From contig NC_087071.1 of assembly GCF_963678635.1 (NCBI RefSeq), positions 47,476,889 to 47,540,888 on the forward strand: a stretch of DNA of 64,000 nt. The letters are read 5' to 3'. The stretch is from Symsagittifera roscoffensis. Lineage: Eukaryota > Xenacoelomorpha > Acoela > Convolutidae. Below the pieces are notes generated by a model. The model had not been told where the DNA came from. It saw only the letters and a program-made list of their open reading frames with translations, and made no database searches. Of the stretch, positions 10,334-19,154 are shown piece after piece (positions within the stretch are counted from its first letter, which is position 1; the number at the start of each line of letters is the position of its first letter). A program made the position numbers and the translations under genes.

Positions 10334-12936
10334 AATTATTAATTTTTCTCCAACTCCTTTTTCTAGTAATCTCAAATCAAAACATAAACCCTTCTCCCCG
10401 CACAGGACCCCAAGATTTATTAGTAACACATTACGATTGTGAAGAAAACGAACAAAAAACACTACACAAGTATGCAATAAATCAAGTATCACAGTGCGAA
10501 ACAGAACCCCAAGCCATAGAAACTACAAATGTCATAGCAACACTTTATTCAAAAGCCCGAGCAACTACAGTTATAGGATATAAATTCACAGCAACATTTT
10601 CTGAAAAGAAAGTACATTGTTCACAAGTCTCAAACGGAAATAAAAACCGACTTGACCATGAATCATTCTACCAGAGTAATATAGAACGACTTTTACATCT
10701 CAATCCCGAAGATTGTAAAAACGAGTTACTGCGACTAAACATCACAAAAAATAAAAAAACAGATAGAAATTTAGTATATTTCCAAGTTTTTTCAGATTCT
10801 GTACATCAAGCAGAACTTGAAAGATATCAAGGACATATAAAATTAGATGAAAAATACCCATACAACGGCGCACACGGACGATTAACCTATGACATGCACG
10901 ATAAACACTGGATACCACACATTGGTATAAATGACCCATCAAACTGCAAAGCAGACACAAAAAATAAAAGATACCAAGAAATAATGTTTTTCGATTGGAA
11001 AATACAACTCGAAAAAATACAACTCACACGAGATTTATCAGACAACACAATGATTTATCAAGGAATTAGATTACCTTGTAAAAACGACCAAGGTTATTGC
11101 GACCCTACAACCAGAACACAAGCAACAATTGTTTGGTTCCCCGAAGACACATGTACAACATTTCAAGTAGCAAAAATACATGCTCGTATGATAAAATTTC
11201 ACGAAAAATATTTTATACAATCAATACCATATGAACAAGTAAATCCATTACGAAAAATAAGTTCTAATTTTCGAAACATTCATAATATAGAAAATAAATT
11301 AACACGTTTTCAAATATATCAAGAAACAGAACTTGCGTGTAAATACAGAAACCCACTTCACAAAACACAATACTCTGAAATATTAGTTGAATACGAAAAT
11401 GGATTCGACATGACCACTGGAAAAATAAAAGTCGACCCATACGCCACAAGTCATCCCCTAAACGAAGGAACATCATATATACCAGTTAATTTTCAAAAGA
11501 ATACAGGTCAACCTGGTGGACATTTAAAACCCCAAAACGATCAAAGCACACGTTTACAAGAACTATCACTAATGAATAGTACATATTTTGGTAATATCCA
11601 CTATGATATTCACTTAGATATGAAACTAGACTACACGATTAGCCGAATTTTTCAAGAAATGTCACTCTCCGAATTAGAAACATTACACCAACTATGCGAA
11701 TTAGAAAGAACACAAATATTACAATCACTTGCACTAGCAGTATTAAAAATACCCTACGCAGGATATTTACTATCAGGAAATAGATCAAATTTTTTAGACT
11801 ATGAAGGAAACATCTTATGGTTTTATACTTGTACTAAAAAAGTATCACCACTATACGTTTTTGAAGATAAACGATGTTATAAAAGAATCCCTATCTTTTA
11901 TAAGAATAAAGTACATTTCGTTGACACACTTTCACGAAGAACCTATTTCTGGGATACCGCAGTTCCATGTGGATCAGAAAATAGCCACAACGTAGTACAA
12001 CTAAACCCTGATGAAGATAAATATTACCTTCTCACCCCATATCCCACATTAATGCAATCACTCAAAAAAATTTCACCAGAAAGCATTCGCGCTATCGCTC
12101 GAAACCCAAATATAGACTTACAATCAATAGGAATATACTCAAAATCAGATATTCAACATCACATTAGAACACAACAATTCCAGGAATTATTAACACAAAT
12201 GGACACAATACAAAGACAATCAATTGACCAAAACTTACGCAAACTTGCCGAAACCGCAGGATTTGCATACATCTATACGCAAGACTATAGCGGATATTTT
12301 AAAGACATTAAAGATTATATATATCTAAACGGTGAAAAATACCGTCCCCAAGATATATCACCTATCAATATTTTTAGCTTTGTTACACTCAAGAATGAAA
12401 TTCTTGATTTTCTAGGATGGCCCTACTACATCTTAGAAAAACTGACTATTTTATACGCAATGTTTAACTTTATTGGATTTCTTTTTTCACTCTTAAAAGG
12501 AATCTATAACACATGTGCTATACACACACAAGTCAATAGACAAGCAAGTGTAGCACGCATACTATTTGCAGGATTTTTTGGAATATTTTCTACATCTATA
12601 AACAAAATTCTTTTAGACGCACAAATAAAAGAATATAACACAAAAATAGCAACAAGACAGAACACATACGACGAAGAACATAACAATGCAGACACAACAC
12701 CAACAGCACCACAGTTACCACCCCTACCACATAACCATCCATTATCCCTAGTCCCACGTAATTTTCGAAATTTAGCCATAACACATAATAATTTTAGACC
12801 AACCATATCACAAAGTCCCATCCAACATATAATGCCACACCACTCACAAGATGAAAATACTTATGAACAAATTATAGAACAACCCCATACCACCGCTTTT
12901 CAGTCTCAAAATAATAATTTTTTTAGCCCACGATGA
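10321..12936 (+). CDS. env: Envelope-like membrane glycoprotein (871 aa)
   Basis: The N-terminus is a clear signal peptide (hydrophobic residues 2-17). A long cysteine-containing ectodomain follows, with YDC near residue 39 and a conserved-looking cysteine cluster including CYKRIPIFY and AVPCG at about 520-555. Residues 694-729 are strongly hydrophobic and a second hydrophobic stretch spans 742-765; about 106 polar residues form the tail. This is the layout of a type I viral fusion glycoprotein, and its place after pol fits env. I see no obvious furin site followed by a fusion peptide as in the baculovirus-F-like Env of insect errantiviruses. From general recollection, the cysteine pattern is closer to glycoproteins of jingchuviruses, which other retroelements have captured; this is inference. 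Its ATG lies inside the end of the preceding frame and its stop overlaps the next ATG. Confidence 0.75.
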   Translation: MYILKLLIFLQLLFLVISNQNINPSPRTGPQDLLVTHYDCEENEQKTLHKYAINQVSQCETEPQAIETTNVIATLYSKARATTVIGYKFTATFSEKKVHCSQVSNGNKNRLDHESFYQSNIERLLHLNPEDCKNELLRLNITKNKKTDRNLVYFQVFSDSVHQAELERYQGHIKLDEKYPYNGAHGRLTYDMHDKHWIPHIGINDPSNCKADTKNKRYQEIMFFDWKIQLEKIQLTRDLSDNTMIYQGIRLPCKNDQGYCDPTTRTQATIVWFPEDTCTTFQVAKIHARMIKFHEKYFIQSIPYEQVNPLRKISSNFRNIHNIENKLTRFQIYQETELACKYRNPLHKTQYSEILVEYENGFDMTTGKIKVDPYATSHPLNEGTSYIPVNFQKNTGQPGGHLKPQNDQSTRLQELSLMNSTYFGNIHYDIHLDMKLDYTISRIFQEMSLSELETLHQLCELERTQILQSLALAVLKIPYAGYLLSGNRSNFLDYEGNILWFYTCTKKVSPLYVFEDKRCYKRIPIFYKNKVHFVDTLSRRTYFWDTAVPCGSENSHNVVQLNPDEDKYYLLTPYPTLMQSLKKISPESIRAIARNPNIDLQSIGIYSKSDIQHHIRTQQFQELLTQMDTIQRQSIDQNLRKLAETAGFAYIYTQDYSGYFKDIKDYIYLNGEKYRPQDISPINIFSFVTLKNEILDFLGWPYYILEKLTILYAMFNFIGFLFSLLKGIYNTCAIHTQVNRQASVARILFAGFFGIFSTSINKILLDAQIKEYNTKIATRQNTYDEEHNNADTTPTAPQLPPLPHNHPLSLVPRNFRNLAITHNNFRPTISQSPIQHIMPHHSQDENTYEQIIEQPHTTAFQSQNNNFFSPR

Positions 12937-14741
12937 GCCGACAACTTGGATCCCTACACCGATCAAATTCCCACCCAACCAACCTCACCACTCCAATCCC
13001 AATAATACCACTTTTTGCTTTTCCGCCACCCGATTTCCCATCCAATAATGTAACATCCGGCATGAATTCCGATACTAATTCACACATCTCAGTTTTATAC
13101 TCCATCTCACAACTCAATAACCCGAATATTGAAACCCCCGATGAATTTGCCGACTCTGAACCATCTCCATCAAATAATTTTCACACCAATCCCTTAAATT
13201 TTTCCCAACCCCCTTTTCAACCCATACTACCAAATAACCCTGACCCAACCAGTTCTACACCCTCTTATGCTTCCCAAGTCACTCCAACCTACTCCTCACT
13301 TCACTCAGACCAATCATCTCATTCTTCAGACACCCCCCGAATCTCCCCAGAACTAGATAATTTCATTACCCTACAACAACAATCCTATCACCTTGACACC
13401 CCAACCATAAACCGAATCTCATCCACAATAGATTCATCCAACCCTCCTACCCCTACACCCTCTACAATTTATACTGATTCATTAGCACCATCATCCACAA
13501 CTACTGAATCTTCACTCAGCACTAATAGAGCTTACCGCACTTTTAAAAGGAAGTTCCCCAACCATCCTTTCCCAGCGAAACCAGGAACAGCCCGTGAATA
13601 TATCAACCATCCACAACACACTAACACAAAAGAATTTTTAGCTATCACCTTACCCTCATTTTCACAATACACCTTAAACACCCCTCATGACACTAACGAG
13701 ACACGTAACTTTGTAGACGATTACGTTTTAATGCCTACCCTTCCTTGGACCTCATATTATCATTTTACAAATCCCCTTTGCTTACCTTTATCTAACACTC
13801 AAATCGATATAGAACGAAATAAGGACATGCTATATCGACTCACTACACCACTAACACCTAGACAATTTACTTACATTGGATACAAAAAATCACTAAAAAC
13901 ACACACTGCACCCCGAGCTAATAAATATACACTAGAATATTACGATCATAACATCATCAGAACTAACCAAGATCAATTCTTAGACGACGATCGCTTCGCT
14001 AACCCACAAATCACCGAGAAATTTTTCATTAAAACACCATATGTATTTACACTAAATATCTTCGATCGCAAGTTTGACCACATTATCTCAGAAGCACTAA
14101 CAGACACGCAAGCCTACGAAAGTTTTAAAGAACGCTTCCAAATATTTTCACTAACCTTTCATTTCCTTGCACCACATGAAAGAGATTTGCACTGCTCACA
14201 CGATATTATGTTGCGCACTAAACAAACACACACATATACTTATTATCGTTTCATCCAAAATCACTTTGACCTACACACTCCCTCCAGACAACCACACCAT
14301 CGTTTTCATTTCATCAATTCCAAATACACCTCACCATTCTTTCTTAACTTCACATATTGCATTAAAGATACTAACCTTCATGGTATTCTTCGAAATTATG
14401 ATCCCATAACCCAAATGTATATCTTTTGTCCCATCACCAAGACCTTCAACGCAGAAGAATCCCGACCCTTCCTCATCCCACACGAGTTTGTACAACCTAT
14501 AGAAATCCCCATTTTAGAATTCATCCATAACACTAAATTCAACCACAAATTATATAATCTAATCCAAAACACACCTTATGAATTTGCAGTTGGCACTGAA
14601 GAACTAACCACCATTAAGGCACTTCAATTGCTTTGGCCACTGCTTCAAACTAAAAATATCATCCGCATCTTAGCCAAACTACTAATAACTTCAGATCTCA
14701 TCCACGACATTTTCCCCCACGGTTTCTTCCCCGACGACTAA
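12933..14741 (+). CDS. 602-aa protein of unknown function downstream of env
   Basis: The start codon shares ATGA with the env stop (4-nt overlap), so translation by termination-reinitiation or from its own message is likely. Residues 1-200 are rich in Ser, Pro, Thr and Asn and probably disordered. From about 205 (basic, KRKFP) the sequence looks folded, with many aromatic residues, scattered cysteines and histidines, and no signal peptide; the hydrophobic segment near residues 570-590 is amphipathic rather than clearly transmembrane. I recognise no domain. A third large gene after env is unusual for Ty3/gypsy elements and recalls the regulatory or accessory genes of complex retroviruses. The intact 1.8-kb frame argues for selection. 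The stop is followed 3 nt later by a strong splice donor. Confidence 0.8.
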   Translation: MSRQLGSLHRSNSHPTNLTTPIPIIPLFAFPPPDFPSNNVTSGMNSDTNSHISVLYSISQLNNPNIETPDEFADSEPSPSNNFHTNPLNFSQPPFQPILPNNPDPTSSTPSYASQVTPTYSSLHSDQSSHSSDTPRISPELDNFITLQQQSYHLDTPTINRISSTIDSSNPPTPTPSTIYTDSLAPSSTTTESSLSTNRAYRTFKRKFPNHPFPAKPGTAREYINHPQHTNTKEFLAITLPSFSQYTLNTPHDTNETRNFVDDYVLMPTLPWTSYYHFTNPLCLPLSNTQIDIERNKDMLYRLTTPLTPRQFTYIGYKKSLKTHTAPRANKYTLEYYDHNIIRTNQDQFLDDDRFANPQITEKFFIKTPYVFTLNIFDRKFDHIISEALTDTQAYESFKERFQIFSLTFHFLAPHERDLHCSHDIMLRTKQTHTYTYYRFIQNHFDLHTPSRQPHHRFHFINSKYTSPFFLNFTYCIKDTNLHGILRNYDPITQMYIFCPITKTFNAEESRPFLIPHEFVQPIEIPILEFIHNTKFNHKLYNLIQNTPYEFAVGTEELTTIKALQLLWPLLQTKNIIRILAKLLITSDLIHDIFPHGFFPDD

Positions 14742-14744
14742 CAG

Positions 14745-14820
14745 GTAAGTATGAATTATACATATTACTAATTAATTCAAATATTAGAAACTCACCATTC
14801 TTTATCCATGTTTTCTTTAG
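14745..14820 (+). other. Candidate 76-nt intron in the 3' UTR of the retroelement
   Basis: The donor is CAG|GTAAGT, a near-perfect consensus, beginning 3 nt after the TAA of the 602-aa ORF. The acceptor is TTTTCTTTAG at 14811-14820 with a good pyrimidine tract. A TACTAAT branch-like motif lies at 14766-14772, and CTCAC near 14792 is another candidate. An exon junction this close to the stop would not trigger nonsense-mediated decay. Confidence 0.55.
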
Positions 14821-15250
14821 AATTTTAGCCTTCATCCTAGATCATCTGAAAAATGCACAAAAGAAAAATAAAAAATAGCAAACTTCTTCAAAACTGTTTA
14901 AAACCCTATTAAATTTTTGCACCAACAATTAAATAAATATAATACCAATGCAGTAAATTAATTTATAAATTTTCCCCCCACAAGCAGTAAATCTAATAAT
15001 GATGAAAATTTGTAACTTAATTTCCCCCAACAACTAGCAGTAAAATTAAAATTCTATGTAGTAAATTCATAAGAAGCAAATGCAGTACTAACCTTTTGAT
15101 ATTTTCATTCACTCGCATAAGAATTCTATCCAAACTCGCACAGCTCGCCCACGAAGAATTGTTTAAAATAATGAATTTCAGTTCCAAGCTTTCACACTCG
15201 ATAACTCTAACACAAGATAACACGTTTCAAACTTTCCTTTAACCCGGTTG
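14821..15250 (+). other. 3' untranslated region of the retroelement
   Basis: AT-rich stretch with repeated GCAGTAA(A/T)-type words between runs of C (for example around 14950, 14985 and 15045). I see no ORF. AATAAA-like words occur near 14932, but LTR elements normally end their transcripts in the LTR. Confidence 0.4.
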
Positions 15251-15610
15251 GAAAGGAATTATATACTAAACAAAACTAACCAATGCAGCTTACTAAACAC
15301 CACAACACATAGCATAACAGCATGACTAAGAAAAGGAAACCAACGGTACCCAAACCGGATTAACCCAGTTTAAAACTGGATAATTTATTCTTTTGAAGAC
15401 TATTATAAAGTCTAAGAAAGAAATAATAAAACACAAAAAAGTCGAAAGACAAACCCATACCACAAACAATTTGATTTTTGAAAAAAGGACACAACCAACA
15501 AAACATAAGAAAAACCACAACAAACCCAACATAAAACGTTGTCACATAACAGGACCTCTCACAAAAACCGCATGCAATCATACTCCCACTCCTGGCCTAA
15601 CCCACCAGGA

Positions 15611-15630
15611 AGGACGTCCTGAGCATGCTC
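15611..15630. promoter_or_regulatory. Two adjoining 10-bp palindromes in the LTR region
   Basis: AGGACGTCCT is followed with no gap by GAGCATGCTC; each is a perfect palindrome. GACGTC is a CRE-type core, so these may be binding sites for dimeric transcription factors in the LTR enhancer. Two copies of GGCCTAACCCACC flank them (near 15595 and 15639). Confidence 0.35.
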
Positions 15631-15803
15631 TATAGCCGGCCTAACCCACCGTGCTACATCCACGCTTTGTGACCACACTCCTATTTTTAATAAGAGCTAC
15701 TCAAGGGTGAGTAACTCTTCAAAATAACTGAACTAAAACAAAAAGCTTTTGTGAAAACAACTAACTAAAATCATAATTAAAAAATATTAAACTAACAAAA
15801 GTT

Positions 15804-16280
15804 TTATAAAATGTAAATTACATTATGCAATACATAGATCAGAATACAACACCAAGGACGAACATCCAAAGACAAAACGACCCTACTACACTCGAGAAAG
15901 AATGGCCAACTACAATCAATATGCCGCCCACAATCACAACTCAAAGGATTTAGAGTACGACTTGACTTCGCAGAAAAGGACTTCATTGAACTAGACCAAT
16001 GACCACCTCGATGTTCAAGTATACGTACAGATCCGAGTAACCAGGCATCCCCTCCACGCACAATCTCCACGCCATTCCCAGACAAGGTCAAACACAAAGA
16101 AGTTCTCACCAATGAAACAGAAAAACCTGACATAGCCAACCATTCTGAAATCAGATTTGAGTTTGTTGCGAAAACCCAGTCGTTGTCTTGAGAAGACACA
16201 ACGATTGAATCTGGGACTTCTCTAATAAGAAAACCCAGAAGAAATAAGATGTTCGCCAAATACCAACGTCCATCATCCAT
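15804..16280 (-). CDS. Antisense ORF (158 aa) in the LTR region, uncertain
   Basis: A 158-codon frame starts at ATG 16280 on the strand opposite to all other genes of the element. The protein begins with a hydrophobic segment (residues about 6-18) that could be a signal peptide or anchor and has six or more cysteines, several near the C-terminus, which is again hydrophobic. I recognise no family. Base composition is more balanced than in the sense genes. Antisense genes driven from a 3' LTR are known in some deltaretroviruses, which makes the idea reasonable, but an ORF of this size can occur by chance. No promoter or transcript evidence is visible. Confidence 0.3.
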   Translation of the reverse strand: MDDGRWYLANILFLLGFLIREVPDSIVVSSQDNDWVFATNSNLISEWLAMSGFSVSLVRTSLCLTLSGNGVEIVRGGDAWLLGSVRILEHRGGHWSSSMKSFSAKSSRTLNPLSCDCGRHIDCSWPFFLECSRVVLSLDVRPWCCILIYVLHNVIYIL

Positions 16281-16447
16281 CTTTCGAATTGCAGAAAAAC
16301 TATTCTAAAAAACTCTGTAAAACCCGGATGGGTGGAACCTGATCTAAACTACATTTTATGATTGGATAAATTAGATATTTTACCAATGTAAAGTATTTAA
16401 TATTAACCAATCATGATCCATCTAACTAACAATCCACTTATTTGTAA

Positions 16448-16475
16448 GTGCTGAAATTACTTGTAATTTCAGCAC
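16448..16475. repeat. Perfect 13-bp hairpin in the LTR region
   Basis: GTGCTGAAATTAC and its exact reverse complement GTAATTTCAGCAC are separated by TT. As RNA this would form a stable stem with a minimal loop; as DNA it could be a dimer-binding site. It lies about 60 nt upstream of the AATAAA near 16536. Confidence 0.6.
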
Positions 16476-16794
16476 CAGAGAGATTTGAATTTAACTTAGA
16501 AATTAGTTGAACTCTCCCGAGTACTTCAGCAGCCGCAATAAACCAGTATACCCTAGATCTATTGAGCCTAGCAGAGACTAGTTAAACAACCTGAGACTAG
16601 ATAGTATAAGAGTAAGATTAGGATCGGTATTAGACTAAGAAGTTGCACGAATCTATCCGGCCGAAAATAAGATAGCGTGACGAGCAGACGGTGTACCCTA
16701 TCCGAAATTACTCTATGAGTTATACCCATCGGTCCTAACTCATTCTGTCAGAAAAGACAGTAAACAAGTCTTATTTCATACAAGGAAACTCACA

Positions 16795-17700
16795 GGTTAC
16801 CCGGGTTGACGTCCATAAAAGGAAAATGCTTTTTATACAATTTCATATATGGCGACTATGGAAAAAACGCTTATCATACAATTTTCATACAAAATTTAAA
16901 AACTGTACTAAATGTTTTTAGAGAAAAACTTCTGTTCTATTTCCATCTTTTGAATCTTTCTGCTCAATAAAAACATGATTTTAATTTTGGTCAAAAAATG
17001 CTTTCCATATCTGAAAATTGTATGATGTGCATTTTATCATAAGCAAAAACACAAATTTGAGGTACAATTTTTTTAAAAACCCTTTCTGGTTGCAAACTTG
17101 CCTTTGTGCTCAAGTATAAATTTTTGCGAAAAAAACTTTTACATGCAAAATTTGACTTTTTGTGCTTAGGAAAAAATCCAAAAATCACAAAAAAGTTAAC
17201 AAGATTATTTCTTTTTTATTTCATTTGCTAAGATTGAAACAAATTTGTAAAAATAAGGCCTTTTTTCTCACATGCCAAAATTTTTGAACCAAAAACGATC
17301 TAGCCATTGATAAAAAGTTGCATTTTTAGTATATAATTCCATGTGAAGATGTAAAAAATAACGTAGGTGGCAAAAATCACCAAAAGCAGTTTATCTAGGT
17401 GGTAAATGCTAGCTAGACTCTGGGTTTTTTTCTGACAAAAATTCAAGGGTTAGTGTTTCAAACACAAAATTTCAAAACAAAGATTTTTGGTATTTTCATT
17501 TAAAGAAAAAATGTTTATCATACACTTTCATAGAATGGAAAAAATACCTATCATAATATTTCATAGTTTGGAAAAAATGCCATAATGCTATTTTCATAGT
17601 ATTTTTTTGGTCTATGAAATAGTATGAAATAGTATGAGAAGCATTTTTTTCATAATATGAAATAATATGATAAGCCCTTTTTGTCAATCCGCAACTCGCA
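16795..17700. repeat. Palindromic repeat element, TTATCATAC family
   Basis: The left end reads ACCCGGGTTGAC followed by AT-rich sequence with CTTTTTATACAATTTCATA; the right end (about 17640-17695) is its approximate inverse, with TATGATAAGCCC and TTTTGTCAATCCG. Inside are many forward and reverse copies of words like TATCATACAATTTCATA and GGAAAAAATGC (about 16870, 17510-17660). A related copy lies at about 63340-63495 in opposite orientation. This looks like a non-autonomous, MITE-like element with terminal inverted repeats of subunits. No coding capacity was seen. Confidence 0.55.
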
Positions 17701-17734
17701 TTTTTTGTAAACACTCAGAGCAATTGCACTTGGT

Positions 17735-18300
17735 GATTTGCCTTGTAAATAATTACCTACAAAAAACCTTAGTTTTTTATATAAGGCTGAAAAAAGTGCT
17801 ACCTTGAAAAGTTCTTTTTTTGGCTTTTAAAGTTAGCTGATTTTTTCATGGTGCAATCGTTCTTGAGTTTTTTATATGGACAGGCAAAATAGCTTTTTTG
17901 AAATAAATTTTTTTACCGTGCAGTTCCAATGTAAGGGAATTTCTCAACTGTTTTTCTTTCCTAGAATTTATGTTTGAGAGTACACGACTAGTTATTGTGG
18001 TCGAGGCGAAATGTCGTCGAAAGCGACAACTTAATCAGTTGGTGTCTCAGTTCTGGCAAGCACGCGACATGTATCAGCACGATTGCGGCGTATCAGTTAT
18101 ACCTTACTATTTGTCGCTGGAACAAATTGTCGCTTTTTCGAGGAACTGTTAATTGTCGCTTTCGACCAGCTGTCGTCCCAAGGTACTTGTGGTGTATGGA
18201 GAGTAACTCGGGCGTCAAAAATGCAAAACACGTTTAAATTGAAAAGGAGTGACGTCAAAAATGCGAAACACGTTTAAATTGAAAAGGAGTGACGTAGTAA
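17735..18300 (+). repeat. Dispersed repeat, copy 1 (partner 20975-21550)
   Basis: Shared landmarks in the same order are AATTAC(C/G)TACAAAA, TATATAA(G/A)GCT, GTACRCGACTAG, TGTGGTCGAGGCGA, GTCGAAAGC, and GGTACTTGTGGTGTATG. Copies are strongly diverged. No coding sequence was seen. Confidence 0.6.
18213..18292 (+). repeat. Two tandem 40-bp units
   Basis: CGTCAAAAATGC(A/G)AAACAC and the following bases repeat once with a single mismatch, at the end of dispersed repeat copy 1. Near identity shows a recent duplication compared with the surrounding repeat. Confidence 0.75.
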
Positions 18301-18626
18301 AAAAATTTTTGGCGTTTGCTTCTTCTTCGGAAATGTTTTTCTTAGTTTTATAAGAACTCTGTTCTGACTTTTGTAGTTGATTCGACCGTCAATAACCATA
18401 ATATTCCCGGGTAACCTATCCGTGCAAGTTCATCGCTGGAAACAATCCTGGAGCTAGGCCTGGTCAGGGGAAAAACCAAGTCAATATCTGGCAAGTCCAG
18501 GGCTGGTTTTCAAAAGATTTCGTAAGAGTAAAGAAACTGACTTTTTCATTTTTGTTTTGAGCTAAAAATAATGCAACCAAATTTTAAAATCTTACATCCC
18601 TCAACCATAACAATACAACATACAAG

Positions 18627-18796
18627 GATTCTCGTACTGTCTCTACGGCATGGCAGCTGCCGCACTCAGTCAACATGAGAGGGGTACGTGCGATGGGGGC
18701 AACAGGTACTCAGTGTACATGAGAGCTGATTACTATCGGAGCTGGATAGAAAATGCCATGAAGGAGTTCGAACAGACTGACCAAGTGGAGAAATAA
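18627..18796 (+). pseudogene. Possible last exon of a trypsin-like serine protease
   Basis: After a possible acceptor (CATACAAG, 18619-18626) an open frame of 56 codons ends with TAA at 18794-18796. The peptide contains GTCDGGNRYSVYMRADYY and RSWIENAM, matching the C-terminal pattern of S1 proteases (cysteine, then Y-x-V-Y-x-R, then a WI helix). An AATAAA follows at about 18857. An open stretch at 18425-18519 ending in a donor-like GTAAGA could be an earlier exon, but its phase does not fit, and no GDSGG active-site motif is visible. I treat it as a fragment or relic. Confidence 0.35.
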
Positions 18797-19154
18797 GATG
18801 AAAAAAAACAAAAAACAATCATCTCACAAATCGGTTCTTTTTACTAAAGCTGATTGAAATAAACCGAAACTCCCCGTAAAAACAATTAAGAGCGAGAGCG
18901 CCGAATTATGCAATTGTATCATACATTTCTTAAACACCGAGAATTTGAATTTTTATCCTTTACAGTAAAAAGAACCGTTTTTTGATTTTTTGGTGCCAAT
19001 TTAGACAAAATGAATATCTCTTATAAATTTGGTTGCTGGTTGAAACTATTCGAAATTGGATGAATAGAAAAAATTACTGAGGAAGGAAGTGAATTTTTTT
19101 TTTCAATTGTGGTCAGTCAAGGTCAGTAGTTTTGTATGGTATCCCGGGTTCTAA

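Larger units (their letters stand above)
1..16794 (+). mobile_element. Env-bearing Ty3/gypsy LTR retroelement, multi-ORF, 5' end outside window
   Basis: The element carries consecutive plus-strand ORFs: leader ORF, gag-pol, a 58-aa membrane protein, an AUG-less frame, env, and a 602-aa unknown protein. Pol order is protease, RT, RNase H, integrase, which defines the Ty3/gypsy group; an env after pol makes it errantivirus-like. All large frames are open with no internal stops, so it looks young or recently active. The plus strand is A-rich and G-poor throughout the coding part, unlike the flanking DNA. The 3' limit is set at the CA of ACTCACA (16791-16794), just before the repeat beginning ACCCGGGTTGAC; this is an estimate because the 5' LTR is not in the window to compare. 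The span seen is already near 16.8 kb, far longer than the 5 to 9 kb usual for this group. Confidence 0.85.
15250..16794 (+). promoter_or_regulatory. Putative 3' LTR region (U3 and downstream part), start uncertain
   Basis: The region follows the last gene and ends at ACTCACA (16788-16794), next to an unrelated repeat. It contains inverted repeats, a CRE-like palindrome, a TATA-like GTATAAGAG near 16606 and AATAAA near 16536. A purine-rich AAGAAAAGGAAA lies at about 15328 and could be the polypurine tract, which would put the U3 start near 15340. No second LTR copy is in the window, so the left border cannot be fixed. The base composition shifts here away from the A-rich bias of the coding part. 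Confidence 0.45.

Noticed and set aside
12504-12821. 105-aa minus ORF opposite the env tail
   Set aside because: Shadow of env; no independent signals.
54-14741. Reading the tightly packed ORFs as a bacterial operon or phage
   Set aside because: Gypsy-type Pol, eukaryotic splice sites, MITEs and microsatellites nearby show an animal genome; there are no Shine-Dalgarno sites.
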